Notes: generated by a model from the letters alone, not told the origin. A stretch of DNA of 9,311 bases from CAYLHS01 sp964383535 (GCA_964383535.1 CAYLHS010000080.1:1-9311); one strand, 5' to 3'. Shown: positions 1 through 7,547, counted from the first letter of the stretch. Program-made: numbers and translations.

Positions 1-515
1 TGACCCCGAAGACACTGTGGCGACGGGAGATGGACTCACCGATCGGCACGCTCACGATCGTCTCCGACGGGGACGCGATCGTGGCGATCCGGTTCGAGGC
101 CGAGGTGGCGGACAGCCAGGCCACGCTCGATCGGACCATCGAAGCCGCTGGGGGTGAGCATGCGGTCCTCGACCGGACGATCGAACAACTCGACGAGTAC
201 TTTCGCGGCGAGCGCACCGAGTTCGAGCTGCCCCTCGCTCCTCAGGGCACCCCGTTCCAGCAGCGGGCGTGGCTGGCTCTGCGCGAGATCCCGTTCGGCG
301 AGACGATCACGTATGGCGAACAGGCACGCAGACTCGGTGACCCGAACAAGTCGCGCGCCGTCGGTGCTGCGAACGGCAAGAACCCGATCCCGATCGTGGT
401 GCCCTGCCACAGGGTCGTGGGCGCCAATGGACACCTCACCGGCTACGCCGGCGGGCTCGGGACGAAGGCATGGTTGCTCGACCACGAGTGGAGAGTCCGG
501 CTGGCCACATCTTGA
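1..515 (+). CDS. ogt: Methylated-DNA--[protein]-cysteine S-methyltransferase (O6-alkylguanine-DNA alkyltransferase)
   Basis: This is a suicide DNA-repair enzyme that moves the alkyl group from O6-alkylguanine (or O4-alkylthymine) onto its own cysteine. Counting from the ATG at 30, the active-site motif PCHRV has its Cys at residue 126 (codon 405-407). It is preceded by the RAVGAANGKNP helix of the DNA-binding domain and followed by GYAGGLGTKAWLLDHE, all family hallmarks. The N-terminal domain includes the EYFRGERTEFELPL segment. The reading frame stays open upstream of 30 as TPKTLWRRE, and the family usually has a few residues before the SPIGTL motif. The window opens with TG in this frame, so the start is probably an NTG codon whose first base lies just outside; that would give 171 residues. 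The ATG at 30 (161 residues) is the fallback. The gene converges on the minus-strand lipoprotein gene. The family call is firm. Choosing ogt over ada or MGMT naming rests on the lack of an AdaA-like domain in the visible part. Confidence 0.93.
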   Translation, partial: TPKTLWRREMDSPIGTLTIVSDGDAIVAIRFEAEVADSQATLDRTIEAAGGEHAVLDRTIEQLDEYFRGERTEFELPLAPQGTPFQQRAWLALREIPFGETITYGEQARRLGDPNKSRAVGAANGKNPIPIVVPCHRVVGANGHLTGYAGGLGTKAWLLDHEWRVRLATS

Positions 516-529
516 GCGGGTAGTTGCCC

Positions 530-578
530 GTTCTGGCGTGAGAACGCCGGCTATTTCACGGCTGACTCACGCAAGAAC
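530..578 (+). repeat. 49-nt imperfect palindrome, copy 1 (stem-loop between convergent genes)
   Basis: The left arm GTTCTGGCGTGAG (530-542) and right arm CTCACGCAAGAAC (566-578) pair at 12 of 13 positions around a 23-nt loop; the single mismatch is G/A. The loop holds a smaller GCCG/CGGC pairing (546-549 with 559-562). GCCC (526-529) could pair with GGGC (583-586) past a small bulge. The element fills most of the 78-bp gap between the stop codons of the alkyltransferase and lipoprotein genes, so it may terminate both transcripts. However, no T-tract follows on either side. The same architecture recurs inverted at 7499-7547, which suggests a repeat family rather than a one-off terminator. Confidence 0.75.
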
Positions 579-593
579 AGAGGGGCGACGGGG

Positions 594-1772
594 CTATGGC
601 ATCCCTTTCACGCGTCGGAGCTGCGACAACAGATACTCGAGGTGGTCCTCGCCGAGGTGGGACCACACCCAGTACGTGCAGTCGAATCCCTCCACGTCGA
701 GGAGGGCCTCCGTGCCGTAGCTTGTCGCACCCGAACGCACCCTGGCAACACTGCCGTCGTCCCACTCGAACGCAACCGGCAAGTCGTCACCTGTCCCCGC
801 GGGGAACGTTCCGAGGCCAACGACGCCCCGGCCGCAGTCTGCGCACAAGTACCCGAAGGCGTCGTGACCCGGCCCCGACGACAGGTCCCAGGCAACGAGC
901 ATCTGCCCTTCGTTGGTGGCCTGCCGGGGCACCGCGTCGCTCGCAGCTCCGAGATCGGCGAACGCCAGCATGGGGCACGTCTCCGGCGCCCCGAACTCGT
1001 CCTTCCACTCGGTGATCTCGACGTCGGGCACGTCGGAGGCTGCCAGCGCCTGCTCGTCCCAAGGTGGCGCCCCCAGCTGCCTCGTCTCGGGTTGAGGCTG
1101 TTGCGACTGCCAGAGCGTCGGCTCACCCTCCAGTCCTTCGACTTTGCGGAGTTGGTCAGCGAGCTGGAGTAGGTGCTCTTCTCCGAGGAATGACCAGACG
1201 TTGTAGAGGCAGCCATCCCCGTTCACGAGCAGGTACATGAGCAGCGGAGCGCCGGAGTCCGGACTCGCCAGCCCCTCATAGCCATAGCCGGCGTAGCTGC
1301 CGTCATCCCAGGAGATCTGGTTTGGAAACAGCAACGGCTCATCGCCCTGGGCGCGTATGCCCGTTCCCGCGACCCCGTAGGCGCCGCGTCCGCAATCGGT
1401 GCAGTAGTCGCCCCACGCCTCTCTGCCCGGTCCGCTCCCCAGATCCCAGGCCACGCCCCATCCGCCGGCGAAGTTCGCCTTCCTGACGGAGCCGACGGGC
1501 TGGACCAGCCCGTCCGGGTACAGCGCCGAGCACCAGGTGTTGTTCTCGGCCGCCTGCCACTGGTCGACGAGCACCTGAGGCACGTTCGCGATCGGAGCGC
1601 TCGCCCAAGGCGCAGGAGGGATGGCAGGTTCGGTTGTGGACACCGCAGTCGTCGTGGTCGAGATCGTGGTCGTCGTGGCCAACGTGGTGGTGGTGGACGC
1701 GGTCGACTGGGCAATACTGCCGCAGCCCGCCGCGACGACTGCCACCGAGGCAAAAACGATGAGCTTGCGCAT
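594..1772 (-). CDS. Hypothetical lipoprotein with duplicated four-cysteine domain
   Basis: This is an unrecognised 392-residue exported protein. It has a signal peptide (MRKLIVFASVAVVAAGC) with a lipobox-like AAGC, giving lipidated Cys17. A Ser/Thr-rich linker (about 24-47, runs of Thr) follows and should tether the rest outside the membrane. The remainder is two copies of one domain (about 78-214 and 263-390). Matching landmarks are VAWDLGSGPGREAWGDYCTD with VAWDLSSGPGHDAFGYLCAD, then CGRG in each, a WDDGS segment, and CLYNVWSFLGEEHL with CTYWVWSHLGEDHL, then a QLRKVEG/QLRRVKG end. Each copy has four cysteines (81, 124, 127, 188 and 266, 310, 313, 365), including a CxDC pair, so two disulfides or a metal site per copy are possible. 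The start is supported by GGAAGGGG upstream. A TATCCT (1793-1798, minus) could be a -10 box, but no good -35 was seen. The function is unknown. Confidence 0.85.
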   Translation of the reverse strand: MRKLIVFASVAVVAAGCGSIAQSTASTTTTLATTTTISTTTTAVSTTEPAIPPAPWASAPIANVPQVLVDQWQAAENNTWCSALYPDGLVQPVGSVRKANFAGGWGVAWDLGSGPGREAWGDYCTDCGRGAYGVAGTGIRAQGDEPLLFPNQISWDDGSYAGYGYEGLASPDSGAPLLMYLLVNGDGCLYNVWSFLGEEHLLQLADQLRKVEGLEGEPTLWQSQQPQPETRQLGAPPWDEQALAASDVPDVEITEWKDEFGAPETCPMLAFADLGAASDAVPRQATNEGQMLVAWDLSSGPGHDAFGYLCADCGRGVVGLGTFPAGTGDDLPVAFEWDDGSVARVRSGATSYGTEALLDVEGFDCTYWVWSHLGEDHLEYLLSQLRRVKGMP

Positions 1773-1778
1773 GGAACA

Positions 1779-1786
1779 CCCCTTCC
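1779..1786 (-). promoter_or_regulatory. Ribosome binding site of the lipoprotein gene
   Basis: On the minus strand GGAAGGGG lies six bases before the ATG at 1772. It supports that start over the other-frame ATG at 1788, which has no signal-peptide frame behind it. Confidence 0.6.
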
Positions 1787-1872
1787 AATGCCAGGATAGA
1801 GAAGAACCGGCCCGGCTTGGGGGATCACCTCCCGACGTTGCGTGACGTCTCCGCCGCCGGCCCAGGGACGGC

Positions 1873-2889
1873 CTACAGCCTTCCGAACTCCTTCAGCACG
1901 TACAGCGCATCCACCGTCACCCACTCGTTCATCCGCTTCTTGCTTGTGCCACCCCAATCCACGTAGTCGCGTCCCAGGCCGATCTCGGAGGACACCTTTG
2001 TGTAGTACTTGCTCTCCGCCGGCCAGCCGCCGTCGGGCAGCTGCTTCGCTTGCAGCAGATCGAGCGCGTCACTGAATCGATCGTCGTCCGTCATGCCGAT
2101 CTCGGCGAACACTTTCAGCGCCACCAGGATGTCGTAGTGCCAGTACAGCGGGTAGTGCAACTTGGTGAACTCCTCACGAATCACCTCACCGTTGGAGGCC
2201 CGCTTGTACAGCCGGCGGGACAGGAACACGTCGGCTGCTCGCTCCACCGCCTTCCGAGCCTCGGCATCGCCCGTCTCACGCGCATACAGGTCGAGCCCGC
2301 GCATCGACCACAGCGTGTGGATGAACGTCGACGTGTCCGCTCCGGGATCCTTGTCGCAGTTCCAGCCGCCGTCCGGCCACTGCCAGTACAAGAGTCGCTC
2401 TGCGAGATCGTGGATGCGTTCGTCGTGCAGCCCCAGCTTGAGCACCGTGTACAGCGCGTTGCCCTGCTGCGACGCGCAGGTGCGGTGGCGTCCTTCCATG
2501 TACGGGATGGCTGTGCGCAGCTTCTTGTAGGCGTCGGGCTTGGTGTCGGCCACGAATTCCCGAAAGAAGCGTTCCGACAACCACTGCCTCACCATGTCGT
2601 CCGCCGTCGGTCGCAAGCGTTCATCGCCGGGCGGGTAGCCGATGTCGGCGAGTGTCATGAACACCCACTGAGCTCCTTGCCACTTGGCATACACGTCGAT
2701 CTGCAAGTGGCCCTCGCCGTCCACCTTCTGGAGAAGTGCCTCCACCCGTGGCGAACCCTTGACCTCCTGTTCCAGCTGCCGGAGAGCCGCCGACTCTCGC
2801 GCTTCCCCCAGCACGTTCGCTCGCACCTTCCAGCGCACAGAAGGCTCGGGCGATTGGAGCAGCCGTTCGATGATCCCTGTGTGATGCAT
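1873..2889 (-). CDS. Alpha/alpha-toroid protein, squalene-cyclase/prenyltransferase-like fold
   Basis: This 338-residue protein has no signal peptide or membrane segment, so it is probably cytosolic. Two QW-type motifs, QWPDGGW (170-176) and QLPDGGW (283-289), match the Q-x3-G-x-W pattern of terpenoid cyclases and related toroids. They sit among helical stretches that recur at regular spacing, such as LHYPLYWHYDILVALKVF and WVTVDALYVLKEF. The class II cyclase protonation motif DxDD is absent (the nearest run is TDDD at 267-270). At 338 residues it is about half the length of squalene-hopene cyclase. It is therefore probably a single-toroid relative rather than a hopanoid cyclase; an enzyme or a binding scaffold is equally possible. 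No clear ribosome binding site precedes the ATG. A TACAGT box lies 11 bases upstream, so the message could be nearly leaderless. The lipoprotein gene follows 100 bp downstream on the same strand. The fold call is fairly secure, but the function is not known. Confidence 0.85.
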   Translation of the reverse strand: MHHTGIIERLLQSPEPSVRWKVRANVLGEARESAALRQLEQEVKGSPRVEALLQKVDGEGHLQIDVYAKWQGAQWVFMTLADIGYPPGDERLRPTADDMVRQWLSERFFREFVADTKPDAYKKLRTAIPYMEGRHRTCASQQGNALYTVLKLGLHDERIHDLAERLLYWQWPDGGWNCDKDPGADTSTFIHTLWSMRGLDLYARETGDAEARKAVERAADVFLSRRLYKRASNGEVIREEFTKLHYPLYWHYDILVALKVFAEIGMTDDDRFSDALDLLQAKQLPDGGWPAESKYYTKVSSEIGLGRDYVDWGGTSKKRMNEWVTVDALYVLKEFGRL

Positions 2890-3071
2890 ACCGTCCGAAC
2901 ACTGTATTCCGTGCCTGCGCCAACGGTCCGCCCATCCACTGGCTGCCTGCGAGTACCTCCCTGAGAGCGGCAGACGATCGGCGGGCCATCCATGAGCCGG
3001 CTGAAGATCTCTCGCCAGAGTGCGGCGTCTGCGTTTACCATCAAGCGTTCTCTCGCTCTGCGGAGGACACG
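2890..3071. promoter_or_regulatory. Divergent intergenic region between the toroid gene and gltB
   Basis: This 182-bp stretch must carry promoters for both outward-reading genes. On the minus strand TACAGT (2901-2906) fits a -10 box for the toroid gene, with the start codon 11 bases further on; the -35 region is poor. On the plus strand TACCAT (3036-3041) fits a -10 box that would give gltB a leader of about 25 nt, again without a convincing -35. No riboswitch, long dyad or nitrogen-regulator site could be recognised by eye. Short plus-strand reading frames starting at 2992 and 3020 run into gltB in other frames and look spurious. Confidence 0.35.
3062..3067 (+). promoter_or_regulatory. Ribosome binding site of gltB
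   Basis: GGAGGA stands four bases before the ATG at 3072. It is the strongest Shine-Dalgarno sequence in the window and fixes the gltB start. Confidence 0.75.
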
Positions 3072-6000
3072 ATGGATCACGGACGCACCTTCCCCCTCTG
3101 GGACGGGACGGACGTGCGCGACGCGTGCGGTGTCGGGTTCGTCGCAGATCGCACGGCTACTGCGTCCCACCACCTGGTGAGGATCGGCGTGGAGTGTCTG
3201 CACAACCTCGACCATCGTGGTGCCAAGTCCGCGGACAGCACCGGAGACGGCGCCGGCGTCATGACGAGGATCCCGTACGCGCTCATGGATAGGGAGTTGC
3301 GGGCAGCCGGTGTGCGGTCCGTTCCCCAACTCGTGATGGGTGTCGTAATGACATTCCTGCCGCGCGACAATCCGAATGAGGCGCGTCGAGTCGTGACGAG
3401 AGCGCTCGCGCGTGAAGGCATCACAGTGGTTCACTGGCGTCGAGTGCCCGTCGGACCGATGGCGCTGAGCCCAACAGCGCGCGCGTCCATGCCGAAGATC
3501 GAACAAGCGATCGTTGTCGCTCCGGGAGCGGTTCGCGACACCGAATCGTTCGAGCGCCACCTCCTGTTGGCGAGACGAGCAGTCGCGATGGAGAGGATCG
3601 ACGGCCTCTACGTGGTCTCGGCGTCGTCGCGCACGATTGTCTACAAAGGCCTGTTCACAGCGTCGAACATCGAGGACTTCTACTGGGATCTGAACGACCC
3701 GGCGTACGAGAGCGACTTCGTGATCTTCCATCAGCGCTACTCGACCAACACGAGCCCGTCGTGGGAGCTCGCGCAGCCCTTCCGAATGCTCGCGCACAAC
3801 GGAGAGATCAACACCGTTCAGGCGAACCGATCGTGGATGGCCGCCCGATCCAACGATCTGCGGTCGGACCTGTGGGATGGACGGCTCGATGAGCTCGCGC
3901 CGCTTCTGTCGGACAGCAGGTCGGACTCGGCCAGCCTCGATGAGGCGTTCGAGGTGCTCGTTCGTTCGGGGAGGACGCCGGCGCATGTCAAAGAGATGCT
4001 CATCCCCGAAGCGTGGGAGAACGTCGAACTCGATCCTCAGCTTCAGGCGTTTCACGAATATCACGCGTTCCTCACCGAACCATGGGACGGTCCTGCAGCG
4101 ATCGTCGCCTCCGACGGTCATCAGCTGATCGCGGGTCTCGATCGCAACGGTCTGCGGCCCGCACGGTGGACGATCACGCCGGACCTCGTAATCGTGGCGT
4201 CCGAGGTCGGGGTCGCCCCAGGAGAGGAGATCCGTGCTGTCGAGACCGGACAGCTCGGCCCCGGCGATATCCTCGCCATCGACCTGGACACGGGAAAGCA
4301 CACGTTCGGTGCTGAGACGAAGCGGGTTCTTGCCGCACGTGCCCCCTACTCCGACTGGATCAGAACCCAGACCCTCTACGTTCAGGACCCATTCGATGAG
4401 CTTCAGGACGACCGTTTCGACCCTGAGGCGCTTTCTCGCGTGTTCGGCTACACCCCGGAAGAGCGCCGGCTGATCCTCCGTCCGATGGCCGAAGGACGCG
4501 ACCCGTTGCTCTCGATGGGTCATGACACCGGGCTCGCCGCCTTGGCCCAGCTGCGCGGGTTCACGCAGCGGATGAGCCGCTACTTCCACCAGGCGTTCGC
4601 ACAGGTGACCAATCCGCCGATGGATCCCATACGAGAGCGACTCGTGATGTCGCTACGCACGTATCTCGGCCGCCGCGGCTCGCTGCTCGAAGAGACTCCC
4701 CAGCAAGCCCGCCTCGTGGAGCTGGCATCGCCCGTGCTCAGCGACGCCGAGGTTGAGCACATCCACACCAGCGACGATCCGGCATTCCGTTCTCTCTGGC
4801 TGGAGGCGCTGTTCGACGCCCACCAAGGGGAAGCAGGCATGATGTCTGCCCTGGATGGGATCTGCGACCGTGCGGCGGAGGCGGCTCGAGACGGTGTCGC
4901 CATTCTCCTGGTGTCGGATCGCGGGGTCGATGCCGATCATGCGCCCATCCCCATGCTTCTCACGGTCGGAGCGATCCACCACAGACTCATCGATGACGGA
5001 CTTCGTCTTCGGGCCAGCATCGTGGTGGTCTCCGGTGAACCTCGCGACGCTCACGACCTCGCATGCCTCGTCGGCTTTGGCGCCTCTGCGGTCAACTGCT
5101 ACATGGCCAACGAGCATGTGAGAGCAATGGCGGCGAGCGGAGAGATAGACGTCGGAATCATCGAAGCCCAGGAACGGTATCGCTCCAGCTTGGAGAACGG
5201 CCTCCTCAAGATCATGTCCAAGATGGGTATCTGCACCATCTCCGCTCATCGCGGCTCCGAGCTGTTTGAGGCGATCGGCCTCAACGGGGAGGTGTGCGAC
5301 CGCGCGTTCCGAAGGGTCCGCCTTCGAGTCGGCGGCCTCGGGTTCGATCGAATCGCACAGGATGTGCTGGAGCGCCACGCGCGGTTTGCAGACGTCGAGA
5401 GCGGCGAAGTGGATGGGTACTACAAACACCGGCGCGGCGGGGTGACGCACATCAACGCGCCGCGCACCGTTCTTGCCCTCCAGAAGGCGGCGCGATCGGG
5501 CGAATGGACTGACTACGAGGCCTATCTGGATCTCGTAGAGCACGACCGTCCGGCGATGGAGTTGCGTGATCTGCTCGACTTCGAACCCCTTGGTCTGCCG
5601 GTCGCTCTTGATGAAGTGGAGTCTTGGGACCGTATCGCACGGAGGTTCACGACGGCCGCGATGTCGCTGGGAGCGCTGTCGGCAGAAGCCCACGAGACGC
5701 TGGCCGAAGCGATGAACTACTTGGGTGGGCTCTCGAACTCAGGTGAAGGGGGTGAGGATCCCGATCGCTACCGCACGACGCGGAACTCCGCGATCAAACA
5801 GGTGGCTTCGGGACGATTCGGCGTGACACCCACCTACTTGGCGTCGGCCGAGGAGCTGCAAATCAAGATGGCTCAAGGATCCAAGCCTGGCGAGGGTGGC
5901 CAGTTGCCAGGACGCAAAGTCACCGAGTACATCGCCCGTCTCCGTCACACCGAGCCGGGCGTGACCCTCATCTCTCCACCGCCGCATCATGACATCTACT

Positions 6001-7487
6001 CGATCGAGGATCTGGCGCAGCTCATCTACGACCTCAAGACGTTCAAGCCCCACGCGCGGGTCGCAGTGAAGCTCGTCTCAGGCCCCGGCGTCGGGACCAT
6101 CGCTGTTGGCGTCGCCAAGGCTCACGCGGACGTCATCACGATATCTGGGAACGCCGGCGGTACGGGAGCGTCGCCCCTCGTGTCGATCAAACACGCCGGT
6201 TCCCCGTGGGAGATCGGGCTTCCGGAGGCGCACCAGGCACTCGTCGCCAACGGACTGCGTGGCAGCGTGATCCTGGAGACCGACGGTGGTCTGCGTACCG
6301 GTCGAGATCTCGTGGTTGCAGCAATGTTGGGTGCCGATCGATTCGGTTTCGGAACCGTTGCCCTCCTCGCACTCGGCTGCAAGATGGTCAGGCAGTGTCA
6401 TGAGAACACCTGCCCTGTCGGGATCACCACCCAGCGGGAAGACCTGCGGGCCAAGTACACCGGTTCGGTCGACCAGCTGATTCAGCTCTTCACGATGATC
6501 GCCGAAGATGTCCGCCGCCATCTCGCCGCGCTCGGTGCGCGCAGTCTCGATGAGATCGTGGGAAGAGGCGACCTCCTGATTGCAGCAGATCCTGACCATC
6601 CGATCGCTTCACGGTTCGCACGGCTGCTCGTCGCTGCCCGTCCCAGATCCGAGCGCAGCTTCAGACGGTTCAAGCCGTCCCCGTTGACCGAGGTGCTCGA
6701 AGCGGAAGGTCCCGACATCGCCAAGCGGCGCTCCGCGCTCGATCTCTCCTATCCGATCCACAACCGCGATCGGGCCATCGGGACACGGGTGTCCGGGATC
6801 ATCGCCGAGGAGTGCGGAGAGAGGGGTCTCGTGGAGGGGTCCGTTCGTATCCGACTCTTCGGTTCCGCAGGGCAGAGCCTCGGTGCGTTTCTGGCGCCAG
6901 GCGTCGCCCTCCACCTGGCGGGATCGGCGAACGACTACGTCGGCAAGGGCATGGGAGGAGGCACGATCACGATCGTGCCCAGCGTGCAGGGAGATGGACA
7001 GGCTCACGGTGCAGGGAACGCGTGCCTCTACGGTGCCACGGGTGGGCGGCTGTTCGTCACGGGCAGCGTCGGTCAACGATTCGCCGTGCGCAACTCCGGC
7101 GCGGTTGCCGTCATCGAGGGAGCATCAGACCACTGCGCCGAGTACATGACAGGGGGAACCGTGGTGGTGCTCGGTCCGATCGGTCGCAACACCGCTGCCG
7201 GAATGACCGGCGGAAGGCTCGTGATCTGGGACCCTGAAGCTGTGGCGAAGTCGCGGCTCGCTGATACCGCGCCGCTCGCACAGCGACTCGGCGATGATCA
7301 GGCACGGGGGATTGCTCGGCTGGTCGAGGATCATTGGCGACACACCCGTTCGCCTCGTGCACGCTACGTGCTCAACCGTTGGTTTGAGCTACGAAACGAG
7401 TTTTGGATCCTCGACCCCGCCGGTGCCGGAGATCAGTCGATCACCATCGAGATCGAGGACGACACGGAGACCGACGCCGCCAGGTAG
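3072..7487 (+). CDS. gltB: Glutamate synthase (GOGAT) large subunit
   Basis: It converts glutamine plus 2-oxoglutarate to two glutamates in the cytosol, the second step of the GS-GOGAT ammonia-assimilation route. The 1471 residues match bacterial large subunits. An 18-residue propeptide precedes Cys19 (CGVGFVA), the N-terminal nucleophile of the class II glutaminase domain (about 19-420). That domain also shows HRGA, HQRYSTNTSP (220-229), HNGEINT (Asn243) and SDSRSDSAS (281-288). A central domain follows. The FMN synthase domain (about 780-1190) carries SLGALSAEAH (865 on), GEGGED (891-896), QGSKPGEGGQLPG (935 on) and SGNAGGTGASP (1025 on). The 3Fe-4S cysteines are Cys1103, Cys1109 and Cys1114 in CKMVRQCHENTCPVG. 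The C-terminal GXGXG helix spans about 1230-1400. The gene is intact. No gltD, which encodes the FAD/NADPH small subunit, follows; a sigma-factor gene lies next. The electron donor therefore cannot be inferred from this window. Confidence 0.97.
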   Translation: MDHGRTFPLWDGTDVRDACGVGFVADRTATASHHLVRIGVECLHNLDHRGAKSADSTGDGAGVMTRIPYALMDRELRAAGVRSVPQLVMGVVMTFLPRDNPNEARRVVTRALAREGITVVHWRRVPVGPMALSPTARASMPKIEQAIVVAPGAVRDTESFERHLLLARRAVAMERIDGLYVVSASSRTIVYKGLFTASNIEDFYWDLNDPAYESDFVIFHQRYSTNTSPSWELAQPFRMLAHNGEINTVQANRSWMAARSNDLRSDLWDGRLDELAPLLSDSRSDSASLDEAFEVLVRSGRTPAHVKEMLIPEAWENVELDPQLQAFHEYHAFLTEPWDGPAAIVASDGHQLIAGLDRNGLRPARWTITPDLVIVASEVGVAPGEEIRAVETGQLGPGDILAIDLDTGKHTFGAETKRVLAARAPYSDWIRTQTLYVQDPFDELQDDRFDPEALSRVFGYTPEERRLILRPMAEGRDPLLSMGHDTGLAALAQLRGFTQRMSRYFHQAFAQVTNPPMDPIRERLVMSLRTYLGRRGSLLEETPQQARLVELASPVLSDAEVEHIHTSDDPAFRSLWLEALFDAHQGEAGMMSALDGICDRAAEAARDGVAILLVSDRGVDADHAPIPMLLTVGAIHHRLIDDGLRLRASIVVVSGEPRDAHDLACLVGFGASAVNCYMANEHVRAMAASGEIDVGIIEAQERYRSSLENGLLKIMSKMGICTISAHRGSELFEAIGLNGEVCDRAFRRVRLRVGGLGFDRIAQDVLERHARFADVESGEVDGYYKHRRGGVTHINAPRTVLALQKAARSGEWTDYEAYLDLVEHDRPAMELRDLLDFEPLGLPVALDEVESWDRIARRFTTAAMSLGALSAEAHETLAEAMNYLGGLSNSGEGGEDPDRYRTTRNSAIKQVASGRFGVTPTYLASAEELQIKMAQGSKPGEGGQLPGRKVTEYIARLRHTEPGVTLISPPPHHDIYSIEDLAQLIYDLKTFKPHARVAVKLVSGPGVGTIAVGVAKAHADVITISGNAGGTGASPLVSIKHAGSPWEIGLPEAHQALVANGLRGSVILETDGGLRTGRDLVVAAMLGADRFGFGTVALLALGCKMVRQCHENTCPVGITTQREDLRAKYTGSVDQLIQLFTMIAEDVRRHLAALGARSLDEIVGRGDLLIAADPDHPIASRFARLLVAARPRSERSFRRFKPSPLTEVLEAEGPDIAKRRSALDLSYPIHNRDRAIGTRVSGIIAEECGERGLVEGSVRIRLFGSAGQSLGAFLAPGVALHLAGSANDYVGKGMGGGTITIVPSVQGDGQAHGAGNACLYGATGGRLFVTGSVGQRFAVRNSGAVAVIEGASDHCAEYMTGGTVVVLGPIGRNTAAGMTGGRLVIWDPEAVAKSRLADTAPLAQRLGDDQARGIARLVEDHWRHTRSPRARYVLNRWFELRNEFWILDPAGAGDQSITIEIEDDTETDAAR

Positions 7488-7498
7488 CCGGCCGTGCC

Positions 7499-7547
7499 GT
7501 TCCTGCGTGAGCTAGGTCGACACTGTTCACCCTTCTCACGCCAGAAC
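7499..7547 (-). repeat. 49-nt imperfect palindrome, copy 2 (inverted relative to copy 1)
   Basis: Read on the minus strand, the left arm GTTCTGGCGTGAG and right arm CTCACGCAGGAAC flank a 23-nt loop, the same 13-23-13 layout as at 530-578. The left arm plus adjoining bases is an exact 15-mer shared with copy 1 (GTTCTGGCGTGAGAA). The right arm differs at one base, which turns a T-A pair into a T/G wobble. The internal G/A mismatch is in the same place. Three more pairs (7496-7498 with 7548-7550, one a wobble) could extend the stem. On the plus strand the mismatches become C/A and T/C, so the minus strand folds better. It lies 11 bp after the gltB stop and before the sigma-factor gene, with no T-tract. 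Confidence 0.75.

Noticed and set aside
154..720. Plus-strand frame bridging the alkyltransferase gene, the palindrome and the lipoprotein gene end
   Set aside because: It overlaps two well-supported genes. Its Ser/Arg-rich composition is typical of out-of-frame translation.
1832..1848. GACGT-TGCGTG-ACGTC dyad between the lipoprotein and toroid genes as a third copy of the palindrome or a terminator
   Set aside because: It shares only GCGTGA with the 49-nt elements, lacks the second arm, has a 5-bp stem and no T-tract.
2674..2889. Class II terpene cyclase identity (hopene synthase) for the toroid gene
   Set aside because: No DxDD motif, about half the expected length, and only two QW motifs.
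2050..2964. Plus-strand open frame of 304 codons opposite the toroid gene
   Set aside because: The minus-strand frame carries the QW motifs and a coherent fold, whereas this one has no recognisable features.
2655..4589. Long minus-strand open frame (644 codons) across the gltB 5' half and the toroid gene
   Set aside because: It lies antisense to gltB and overlaps the toroid gene in another frame. Its translation is rich in Arg/His with no recognisable domain, as expected for the complement of a GC-rich gene.
4653..5693. Minus-strand open frame of 346 codons inside gltB
   Set aside because: It is fully antisense to a motif-complete gltB segment, has no family resemblance, and is explained by high GC with few stop codons.
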